Shown: positions 51,101 through 63,100 of the stretch, one piece after another
How positions within the stretch are numbered: position 1 is the stretch's first letter
Layout of the letters: each line of letters begins with the position of its first letter
Origin: Hypomyces perniciosus
Taxonomy: Eukaryota; Ascomycota; Sordariomycetes; Hypocreales; Hypocreaceae
Assembly: GCA_008477525.1 (NCBI GenBank)
Contig: SPDT01000004.1
Coordinates: forward strand, 2,976,001 to 3,040,000
DNA: 64,000 nt
Direction: 5' to 3'
Notes under the pieces: model-generated
Database searches by the model: none
What the model saw: the letters and a program-made list of their open reading frames with translations, nothing else
What the model was told of the DNA's origin: nothing
Made by a program: the position numbers and the translations under genes

Positions 51101-54100
51101 ACATCCTCAGGCTTGAGTGTTCGAACAAACGAGGGAGTAAGGAATGCCCAGTTAATATCCATATCCCGGATGAATTCCTTGAGGCCATTCATTCGGATCT
51201 CTTCTGATGGCACACACAAACAGGAGCCAGTAATTAAAGGTGCTACAATCTCACCAATAGATAGATCAAAGACATAAGCAGCGAACTGCAGGATCCTGAC
51301 TTCTGGTGTGAGACCGAGTCTCTCGGCGATAGCAGTCTGACTTGTGCAAACAGCTCGGTGTTGCATAACAAGGCCCTTAGGAGTACCAGTGCTGCCAGAA
51401 GTGAAGAGCACATAAGCAGCGTGATTCGATGGCACTTGTAAGTCGGGGCCTTGGACACTATCATAGATCTTGGAGAGCTCCTCGTTAAGAGCAGAAGACA
51501 CTTCAATGACGTTCTCAACTAAGCTGCTGGCCAAGGCAGCATGGGTGGGAGAAGTAAGGGCCAGCTTAGCCTGGGTCTGGCTCACTACCTGCTGCAGACG
51601 TTGAATTGGATGCGAGGGGTCGAGAGGCACCCAAGCACCGCCAGCTTTATTGATCGCAATAATAGAAACAAAGAACCAGGCCGATTTCTCAAAGCAGACG
51701 TGAATCAGCTCATCAGGCTGGATACCAGCCTTGACGATATGATGCGCCAGCTTGTTAGCAGCAATGTTCAACTGGCTGTAAGTAAGCTCACAGTCCCACG
51801 CGCGGATGGCTGGAGCGTCAGGCCGGACAACTGCTTGCTTCTCAATGAGGCTGTGAATGCAAGTGTCCATAAGCTTAGGGTCCTCAACGTTCCACTTCTG
51901 CGCTTGCTCGAGATCCCAATCTCCAGCGATAGAAACAGAGCATAGAGGGGTGTCGCCTTCCTTGACAAGTTGGTTGGCGACGTAATCGAACTGATGCGAA
52001 AGGGCTTCCATGTGGACCTCGGACAACACGGCAGAGTCGTAAGTAAGAAGCAGTTCTATGGAATTGTCAAAAACGTGACCCTGGATGACCAGAGGATACG
52101 TGAAATAATTTTGCATCAGATCCTCAGCCTCACTGCCCACGGCAGATGGCACGATGAGGGCGTCAGAAGACTCATCTGACTTGCTATCAATAGCATCCAG
52201 ATGAGTTCTTGGCTGGATAACAAGCAAGCTCGAGAACTCGCAGGCATCCTTGGCATCTGAGTTCAACTTGATGATATTCTGAAGACCAAACTGCTCAAAC
52301 TCAATCATCTCCGTTGCTTGTGATTGAATGTCCTGGAGAAAATGCGAAATTGGCTGGTGGGCATCAAGACGAACGCGAATTGGAAGAGTTGCCACGACTG
52401 GACCAGGTATTTCAGTCAGGCCAGGAACAGGGGCCTGACGACCAGAAATGGTAGTGCCAAAAGTGACATCTTCAGAATCGCAATAACGAGCAAGCAGAAC
52501 CGCCCAGGTGGCACGGAGGATTGTAGCTTTTGTAGTCTTGGTGTTTGTGGATGGCGGGAAGGAAATAGTCCTGTTCATCATGCGAGTGACACTGGTGAGG
52601 GATTCGGCACGAGGCATGGGAGGGTATGTGGCCCGCTTAGCATTCCGAAGCTGTTTGCTCCAGTAATTTCTGACTGCCTCCATATCGATGTTCAAAGTGT
52701 AGCGAATGAAGGAAGAGTAGGCAAGCAGGGTTGGAAGTTCAAGATCAAGGTACACTCTATACAAGGTGTTCATGATAATTCGTATGGTCCAACCATCGTG
52801 AATAGCATGGTGGATGGTCCAAACAAAGTGGCTGCCACGCTTACTGTCTTGAACCAGAGTATATCGGCATAGTTCTGAGCCGTAGCTCATCTTGATGGCT
52901 TGAGCGGCTACGACAGTAGCCTGCAGATCAAACTGTGGGATCTCACCCCAAGTAGCAGCACTATCGATCACGACTTGAACACACGCTCCATCAAGCATGA
53001 CAATACGAGTGCGAAGGTTGGCACAAAGGATAAGAGTGCGCTCCCAGGCGGTCTTGAATCGAGTAAGATCGATGCTGTCCGATAATCGGTACACGTATTT
53101 GGCGATGTATGAACCGGGTTGCTTGACGGACAAGGCCATTAAACCTTCCTGGAACTTCGTACATGGGTATGCGTCTTCCACAACACAGTCAGCAGGTAAT
53201 GAGCATTGAGCTCGGACATTATCGCCGAGAGTCATGTCACGAAGACCATCCGTCAAAAGGCTGAATGGCTGAACAGTCATGTCTTTCTCAACAGATTCAA
53301 GGTCACGAGCTTGAGATGCAATTGAAGATAGTCGAGGATCATCGAAAATATCCTTAACCGTCAGTGAGATGCCTGCCTCGCGGGAGGCGCTGACAAGGTG
53401 GATAGCCATGATTGAATCACCGCCAAGACCAAGGAAGCTATCATCGCGGCCAATAGACTCAGCAGGGATCGATAGGATATCGGACCAGATCCTCTGGAGC
53501 TGGTATTCCATCGGTGTCTCTGGAGCACGCTTTTCAACACTATTGAGTGAGAAACCGCCAAGTTCAGACTGGCTGAGAGCAGCTGTTCGCCGTTTGAGTT
53601 CATTCCTATCGAGCTTGGTGGAAGTGATAGTTGGCATGTAGCGACAGGGAACGAAAAACGTCGGAATCATGTATCTTGGTAGGTTGACGCTTAATTCCCC
53701 TACCGCGCCAACCAGCTGGCTCTGAAGCTCTGAATTGATCGGAATGAATGGGCTATTCTCATCAGCACCCCGGTTGGTGCCCATCATCTTGGTCTCGTCA
53801 TTAAAGCATAGATAAGCCACAAGGTTAGAGCCATTTGCGCCCTTGAACACATCAACAGCAATTTGACGAACGCCTTTAAGTGAAGCCTGAACATGATGCT
53901 CGACTTCACCAAGTTCCACACGAAGACCACGGATCTTGATTTGGGTATCCTTACGAGTCGAGAACTCAATCGTACCATCAGGATTGTAGAAACAGAGATC
54001 ACCAGATTTATAGAAGCGGCTCCAGTGGTCTGCATCAGGGCGAGGTGCCCATTCCGGCAGGTCGTACAGAGTTAAGGCCTTAGTTCTCTCAGGGCTATCG

Positions 54101-57100
54101 AGATATTCGCGCAACAGAGTTGGACCTTGGATCACGACTTCACCAAGAGTTCCGGTTGGTGCGAGACGTTGAGGGTTTTCGGGGTCGACAATCCAGCAGA
54201 AACCACCAACAGGGCGACCAACAGTCAAAGGCGACTCATTAATGCTCTTCCATTCATGAAGAGTGCTAAAGCAGCATGTTTCGGCAGGGCCCCAGCCGTT
54301 AATTAAACGGACCTTACCGAACCAAGTGTTAAGGATCTCACGCGGCACAGCTTCGCCGGCAAGTAAGAGTAACTCTAGCTCAGGAACGTCGCTCGGCTTG
54401 AGGGTACGCACGAAAGAAGGCGTAAGGAAGGCCCAGTTAACATTCATATCCTGGATAAACTGGGTTAAACCGTTCATTCTAGTGTGTTCGGAAGGAATGC
54501 AGATACAGGCGCCCGAAATCAGTGGCATGACTATCTCGCCGATAGAAAGATCAAAAACGAAAGCTGCAAACTGCAATATCCGCACATTCAAAGTCAGACG
54601 CAACCTCTTCGCGATATCGGTTTGGCTGGTGCACACAGATCCATGCTCCATAACCAGACCTTTAGGGGTGCCGGTGCTACCAGAGGTGAAAAGCACGTAG
54701 GCAGCGTTACGAGAAGATACAGCAACAGCGGGTCCACGAGAGCTGGTCTCCTTCGGCAATCGGTTATCAAGATCAGAAGTCACCTCAAGGACGTGGGAAA
54801 CCAAGATAGAGCAAACGGCAACGTTATCCGGCGAGGCCAAGGCAAGTTTGGCCATAGTTTGACTAACAACTTGTCGCAAGCGTTGTTCAGGGTGGGTGGG
54901 GTCTAAAGGAACCCAAGCAGCGCCAGCCTTATTGATAGCGACGATAGACACGAAGTACCAAGCAGATTTCTCAAAGCACAAGGTCGTCGGGCTTAATGTT
55001 ATAAGTCTTGACAAGATGATGAGCCAGCCGATTGGCGGCACTGTTGAGTTGGCTGTAGGTGAGCTCGCCGTCCCAAGCAGCAATGGTAGGTGCATGAGGG
55101 TTTAGTTGAGCCTGTTTCTCAATCAGGTCGTGGAAACACGAGTCAACAATCTCGGGAACGCCACTGTTGTAAGCAACAGCTTGTTCAATATCGTAAGATG
55201 AAGAGACTGAGACAGACTCAAGACGAGTAACCTCAGTCATTGAAGTGAGTTGGTGCATAACATGGGCGAATTGGTGAGACAGAGCAACTAACTGAGCCTC
55301 TGGAATGATGTTCGAGTTATAGATGAGAGTAATGCTGACCCGGTTGTCGTAGAGATGAGCTTGAATAACCAGAGGGTAGCTGAAGTAGTTCTGAATAGAA
55401 TCAGCAGCGCCTTGAGCAGGAGTATCCGCAGCCACAAGGAGAGCGTCATCACTGCCAGTACCACCAACGTGTTGCATCGGCTGAATAACAAGCAAGCTGG
55501 AGAAGTCACAAGCATCCCGTGCATCGTCGCTAAGTTTGGCAATGTTCTGTAGACCATACTGCTCATGAGCAACCATCTCCACAGCCTGCTTCTGGATGCC
55601 CTCGAGGAATTCGGAGATGAGCTGCTGACGGTCAAGTCGGACACGAATAGGAACAGTAGCAATAATCGGTCCAACCATATCCATCAGTTCAGGTACAGGC
55701 GCCTGGCGGCCTGAGATGGTTGTACCGAATGTAATATCATCGGAGTCACAATATCTAGCAAGAACAACAGCCCAGGCGGAGCGAACGACTGTGGCTACTG
55801 TGACTGTAGAATTCTTCATGCTGGGGAATTCGATTGACTTCTCCAACACACAAGTGGTGTCGTCAGCCTTGTTATAGGACACGTCTGCCGTGGGAGGGAA
55901 GGTCGCACGTCGGGCATTGCGAAGTTGGTCATTCCAGTAGGCGATAGCAGCCTCCTCGTCAAGACCCAGAATGTACTTAATAAAGCGGGCATATGGTGGC
56001 AGAGGAGAAACACCGACTCCGTTGTACAGTTTGTATAGGGTACCTAGGATGATCTGAGTAGACAAACCATCAAAGACGGCATGGTGGACGCTCCACATAA
56101 AGTATGTGTTGGCACCATCCTTGATAAGAGCGTACTGGCAGAGTCGAGAACCATAACCCATCTCCAAGGCTTGGGCACAAAAAAGGTAAGATTTCAAGTC
56201 ACCATCGACCTGCTCCCACGTGATGTCATTGCTCACGACAACCTGGGCGGAGCGGCCGCCGACCTGGATAATTCTCGTACGCAAGCTAGTAGAGATCTCA
56301 ACAGTGCGTTCCCAAGCGGCCTTGAACTTAGAAACATCGACATGATCAGGAAGTTTATAGAGATACTTGGCAATATAAGAACCAGGTTGCTTCACGGTAA
56401 GTGCCATGAGACCTTCCTGAAGTTTGCTGCAAGGATAGGCGTCCTCGATGGATTGGCCCTCAGTAAGGGCGCAGTCCTTCTGGATGCCAGAAAGGACCAT
56501 TTCCTCAGTGCCGGCGGGCAGAAGGCTGAAAGGCTTAATGGGTGCCATGACCTCGCTGTTATCGTCAGCATCAATGGCTTTTGAGGCAACGGAAATCAGC
56601 CTGGCATCATCAAAAACATCGTTGACTGTAAGGCTGATGCCGATATCTCGAGCCATAGAGACGAGACAAATCGCAGCAATCGAGTCACCCCCGATACGCA
56701 AGAAGTTGTCATCCCGACCGATAGCACCCGTGGGGAGGTTAAGGATCTCTGCCCACAAGTTCTGAAGACGAATTTCCATCTCAGTTTCGGGAGCGCGTTT
56801 GTTAGCAGTAGTCAAGAGTGAATAGGACTCAAGTTGCTCTTGGCTTAGTTCAGATGTGACGCGACGCAACTTGACGCGATCCAGCTTTGCAGAGGAAATC
56901 AGAGGCATATAGTCACAAGGAATGAATAATGTAGGAATCATGTAGCTAGGTAGGGTTGAGTTCAACTTAGCCAACATACTGTTAAGCTTGGTCTGGAGCC
57001 CGTCGTTGATTGGCAGAAAGATGTCTTTGCCCTCGGGATCGGTGTTGGGGCCAGGGGTCTTGGTATCGTCAGTGAAGCAGAAGTAGGTAACCAAATTAGC

Positions 57101-60100
57101 GCCCTTTTCGGTCTTGAAAATATCGACGGCAACTTGGCGAACGCCTTCTAATGAGCCGCGGATGTGGTGTTCGACTCCACCCAACTCAACTCGCAATCCA
57201 CGGATCTTGACTTGAGTATCCTTACGGCTAGCATAGTGGAGAGTTCCGTCATGGTTATAGAAACCCAAGTCACCAGTTCTATAGAAACGGCTCCAGTACT
57301 TGGATTCGCGTCTAGGGGCCCACTCAGGCAGCTCAGTGACCGTAGCCGAAGCTGTCTTCTTCGGGTCAGCAAGGTACTCGCGAAGCAAAGGAGGACCCTG
57401 GACAACGATTTCTCCTAAGCAGCCGGTAGGTGCGAGATGCTGAGGATTTTCAGCATCAACAACCCAAACAAAGGCACCGACTGCGCGGCCAATAGTAAGA
57501 GGAGACTCCGTGTTGGATTGCCAGTCATATAGAGTGCTAAAAACACAAGTCTCTGCAGGGCCCCAAGCATTGATGAAGTGCGTCTTGCCAAACCAAGTAT
57601 CAAGCACATCTTGAGTCACAGATTCACCAATAAGAAGAAGTAACTGAAGACCAGGGAAGTCCTCAGGTCGCAAAGTGCGGGCAAACGAAGGGGTCAGATA
57701 TGCCCAGGTAACGTTGAAGTCGCGGACGAAGATGTCGAGGCTATTCAAGCGCATATGGTCTGAAGGAACGCAAACACAAGCACCATTCATAAGTGGCTCC
57801 ATAATCTCACCGACCGAGACGTCAAAAACGAAAGAAGAGAACTGGAGCATTCTCACTGTGTGGTCAAGACCCAGCCAGCGGCTGATATCCATTTGGCTGG
57901 TGCAAAGAGCGCCATGCTCCATCACGATGCCCTTGGGTGTACCGGTAGAACCAGAGGTAAACAAGACGTAGGCGGCATCGCCAGGAGTCACATTGACGGC
58001 AGGCTTCTTGCTACTTGTAGACTCATCACCAGATAGCTTGTCGTCAAGGAGCTGTGAGACCTCGACCACTTTCTCGATCAATTTCTCGCAAAGAGGTGTG
58101 TTGGTGGTAGAAGCAAGGGCCAGCTTCGCACCAGTCTGCTTCGCTACCTGTTGTAAGCGCTGGAATGGATGGGTAGGATCAAGCGGAGCCCAAGCCGCAC
58201 CAGTCTTGTTAATCGCTAGAATAGCCACGATATACCACATGCTCTTTTCGAAACAAACATGGACAATATCGCCAATCTTGACGCCAAAGTTGTTGACAAG
58301 GTGGTGTGCAAGTCTATTCGTAGCGCGATCCAACTGACTGTATGTAAGGCTGCCATCCCAAGCGTGGATAGCAGTAGCGTTAGGGCGTTGCTGAACTTGT
58401 CTCTCTATAATAAGGTGGATACAATCATCGATGATCTCGGGACCACCACCATTGGACCTTTGGGCGTGTTCGAGATCCCAGATGCCCGCTACGGAGATGT
58501 CGCCCAACTTATTGTCCTTCTTAGCAAGAAGCTGCTGAACCACGTTGTCAAAGTGATGTGAAAGCGCAACAAGCTGTGCCTCGGGAAGTACAGCCGAGTC
58601 ATAGATAAGAACAAGATCAGCATGGTCATCATAAACATGACCTTGGATGACCAGTGGATAACTGAAGTAGTTTTGAACCATTTCCTTGACTTCAGACTGC
58701 GCAGGAACCAAGAGGCTATCTGAGCTGGTGAGACCTGCTGAGAAATGCTGCACTGGCTGGATCAGCAACAAGCTAGTGAAGTCACAAGCATCCTTGGCAT
58801 CAGCATCCAGCTTGGAGATATTTTGTAGTCCGAATTGCTCATAAGGCACCATCTCATAGGCCTGGTTTTGGATACCGTGCAGGAATTTAGACACATCTTG
58901 TTCTTTACCAATACGCACGCGGACAGGCACGGTAGCAACAGCTGGGCCGGCCATTTCAAGCAGACCAGAGACAGGAGCCTGGCGACCTGAAATAGTGGCA
59001 CCAAAACAGACATCATCGCTGTCGCAATACCGACCAAGGACAACAGCCCAGGCCGCGCGAAGCACGGTTGCCTTAGTAATAGCGTTATTCGACAAGGAAG
59101 GGAAGTTGAGAGATGTGGACAAGACGCGGGTAGTTTGCTCAGAGCCTGGTTTCTTAGTCATAAGACCAGTCTTAGGGAAGCTGGCACGCTTGGAGTTTTG
59201 GAGCTGGGTGCGCCAAAACTCACTGGCAGCATCCGTATCGAGTTCCATCGCATAGCGAATGAAGCCTGAGTATGGCTTAGAAGGCTGGAGCTCAAGACCA
59301 GCATAGGCCTGATAAAGAGTGCTGAAAATGACAGGCACAGACCAACCATCATGGAGAGTATGATGGACAGTCCACAAGAAGTAATTCTCACCATTTTCAC
59401 TTTCAAGGATAGAGCATCGAGAGAGGGGCGAGCAATAAGTCATAGTGAAGGACTGATGGGTACGAACAGCATCATTCAAGTCCTTGGTCTCCAGTGTCTC
59501 CCAGGTAACCCCCTCCTTGAGCACTAGCTGAATGCACGTGCCGTTTATCATAACAAATCTAGTTCGCAGAATGTCATGAGTAGCAGCGGTCTTCTCCCAA
59601 GCAGCCTTAAAGCGAGCAACCTCAACGTGCTGTGGTATGCTGTAGACATACTTGGCGATATAGGATCCTGGCTGTGTAACAGACAAGGCCATGAGGCCTT
59701 CCTGGAGCTTCGTGCATGGGTAGGCATCTTCGATGATCTGACCAGCCAAAAGCTTCAGCTGTTCTTGAATATCTTGACCAAGAGCAACCTCGCGTATCTT
59801 AGCATTCAAAAGACTGAATGGTGCTACATCAACAAGTTGCTGTCGGGCCTCAACATCAAGCTCCCTGGCCTTGCTAGCAACAGCCAGCAGACGAGGGTCA
59901 TCGAAGACGTCCTTGGCAACAAGCAAAATACCTTTCTCACGGGCAACGCTCACAAGGTGGATCGCCATAATCGAGTCGCCGCCAAGACCCAAGAAACTGT
60001 CATCCCGGCCAATAGATTCAATCGGAATATGCAAGATTTCGGACCAGATGTTCTGGAGCAGACTCTCCATCGAGTTCTCTGGGGCACGCTTTTTGCCACC

Positions 60101-63100
60101 GAGGAGAGAGAACTGAGAAATTTCGGCTTGACTCAGGGTCGCAGTGCATCGTCGCAGCTCGTTCCTATCTAGCTTCGTGGATGTGATCGAAGGCATATAC
60201 TTGCAGGGAATGAATAGCGTAGGAACCATATATCTTGGTAGGGCGACGCTGAGCTCACCGAGAACGACAGTCAGTCGACTTTGTAGATCACTGTCAATCG
60301 GGAGGAATGGTCCGTCGGGATCAGCGTCGCCAATTTGTCGAGTTTCATCGCTGAAGCAGAAGTATGCAACGAGGTTGGTACCGTAATCGCCCTTGAAAAT
60401 ATCAACAGCAACCTGACGGACATCGTCCAAGGCAATCCGAAAATGATGCTCGACCTCACCAAGCTCCACCCTCAAACCGCGAATCTTAACTTGAGTATCC
60501 TTTCGGCTCGAGAATTCGATGGTGCCGTCAGGATTATAGAAGCAAAGATCACCGGACCTGTAGAACCGGTTCCAGTTTGGTTGCTCGCGGTAGGGGGCCC
60601 ACTCAGGAAGATATGGAGTCTTGACCAAAGCCTGAGCCGTACGCTCTGGATCAGCCAGATATTCACGGAGGATAGTTGGGCCTTGGATAACAACTTCGCC
60701 CAAGGTACCGGTCGGTGCGAGGCGCTGAGGATTCTCGGGGTCAACGATCCAACAGAAGCCACCAACAGGACGGCCGACAGTTAACGGCGACTCGTCTGCA
60801 GATTGCCATTCATGCAAGGTGCTGAAGCAACAAGTTTCCGCAGGTCCCCAACCGTTAACCAAACGAACATTGCCGAACCAATTGTTGAAAACGTCACGAG
60901 GAACAGCCTCTCCTGCAAGGAGGAGAAGGTCGAGGTTAGGGACGTCACTAGGCTTGATCGTACGAACGAAGGAAGGGGTCAAGTAAGCCCAAGTAATCTC
61001 CTTTTTCTGAATAAAGTCGACGATGCTATTCATACGAATGTCATCGGACGGAACGCAGATGCAAGCTCCGCAGATCAATGGGGCGACAATCTCGCCAATA
61101 GACAAGTCAAAGACAAAGGCAGCGAATTGAAGGATACGCACACTTGAAGTTAAGCGGAGCCTCTTGGCGATAGCAGTTTGAGAGGTGCAAACAGATCCAT
61201 GCTCCATAACCAGACCCTTTGGTGTACCCGTACTACCGGACGTGAAGAGTACATACGCAGCATTGCGTGGAGAAATAGGTACGAGGGGACCTTGCTCGCT
61301 TTCTTCGGTTTTTGACAATTTGTCATCTAGATCAGCATTGACCTCGAGGACATTGTCAACAAGGACAGAGCACAATGCAGCATTGGATTTTGAGGCCAAA
61401 ACTAGTGTAGCACGGGTCTGGTCAACTACCTGGCGCAGACGCTGTTCGGGATGTGAAGAATCCAAGGGTACCCAAGCGGCACCAGCCTTATTGATTGCAA
61501 TTATAGCAACAAAGTGCCAGGCCGACTTTTCGAAGCAGACGTGGATGAGATCATCCGACTTCACACCATACTTGCCAACAAGTAGGTGGGCTAGTTTATT
61601 GGCGGCCTGGTTGAGCTGCTTGTACGTGAACTCGCGGTCCCAGCCAAGGACAGCGAGAGCGTCGGGGCGTTGCTCAGCTTGCTGTTCGATAAGTTGATGA
61701 ACACAGGATTCGATGATTTCAGGCACCTCGTTGTTCTGCTCTATGGAGTTCTTGAGGTCCCAGTCACCAGACACAGAGATAGAGCCGAGCTCTAATCTTG
61801 GTTGAGAGGCCAACTGTTTCATAACATTTTCGAACTGGTGAGAAAGCGCAATCATCTGTTTCTCGGGCAGAACGTCCTCGTTGTAGATAAGCACAAGATT
61901 AATGGAATCATCAAACATGTGACCTTGGATAACCAGAGGGTAGCTGAAATAGTTCTGCACAGTGTCGCCAAGCTCTTTCTCGACCTCGGCCGGAACGAAA
62001 ACCGCGTCAGAATCGTTATCAACATATGAAATTGACTGGATAGGCTGGATAACGAGCAAGTTCGTGAAATCACAGGCGTCCTTGGCATCAGCGCTCACTT
62101 TGGCGATGTTTTGTAGACCAAATTGTTCGAAGGGAATCATACCGTTGGCCTGGGTTTGAATAGCCTGAAGATACTCAGAGACAGACTGCGTACGATCGAT
62201 AGCAACCCTAACAGGAACTGTAGCAATAGCAGGGCCAGTCATATCAGTGAGCCCAGGGACAGGGGCCTGTCGACCGGAGATGGTAGTACCGAAGGTAACA
62301 TCGTCAGAATCACAGTACCTGGCTAACAGCATGGCCCACGTTGCTCGTAGTATTGTGGCCTTGGTGATAGAGGACTTAGCCATGCTTGGAAGCTTAATTT
62401 CCTTCTCAAGGGTGCGGGTACGGTTGGACTTTTTGTCCGAAGTATCAGAAAATGTGGTTGGCGGGTAAAGAGTCCGCCTGGCACCATGGAATTGAGATCT
62501 CCAGTAGTCGACAGCAGCGTAATTATCGAGGTTGAGGGTGTAGTGGACAAATCGTACATATGGCTCGACAGCCACAGGCTCTTGCTGCCGGTACAGAGAG
62601 TGGAACAGGTTCGTAATGATGCGCATCGACCAACCATCGAAGATGGCGTGGTGCATGGCCAAGACGAAGTAGGTCTCACCGTCCTCCTCAATAAGTGCGT
62701 ATCGCGCAAGGAGTGATCCATAGGCCATCTCGAAGTTCTGGGCAGAACGCATGTAAGAGCGCAGAGACACACCTTCAGTGGGCTGCCAAGCGATATCATC
62801 CTTAAAGATCGCCTGGATTGACGTGTTGCCGACAATGAAGATTCTGGTGCGAAGGTTGCTGAGAGTCTGCACAGTCTGTTTCCAGGCAGCTTTGAACTGA
62901 GCAATGTTGACATTTCGAGACAGACGATACAAGAACTTGCCAATGTAGGAACCGGGCTGCTTGACTGCGAGAACCATAAGACCCTCTTGGAGCTTGGTGC
63001 AAGGGTAAGCATCTTCAATCTCTCGGTCAACTGGGAGATCATATTGATCCTTGATGCTCTTACTCAAGACAAGAGTGTGAAGAGTGTGATCTATCAGGCT

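Noticed and set aside
54971..54990. An intron to explain the frame break in the synthetase
   Set aside because: Alignment to sister modules shows bases missing, not extra, and there is no GT-AG pair at the site.
54991..55095. Start codon at 55095 as the beginning of a separate 9740-aa synthetase
   Set aside because: The first 39 codons of that frame overlap and contradict the conserved A-domain frame. Homology begins only at the CFEK motif, so this is a frame continuation after a deletion, not an independent start.
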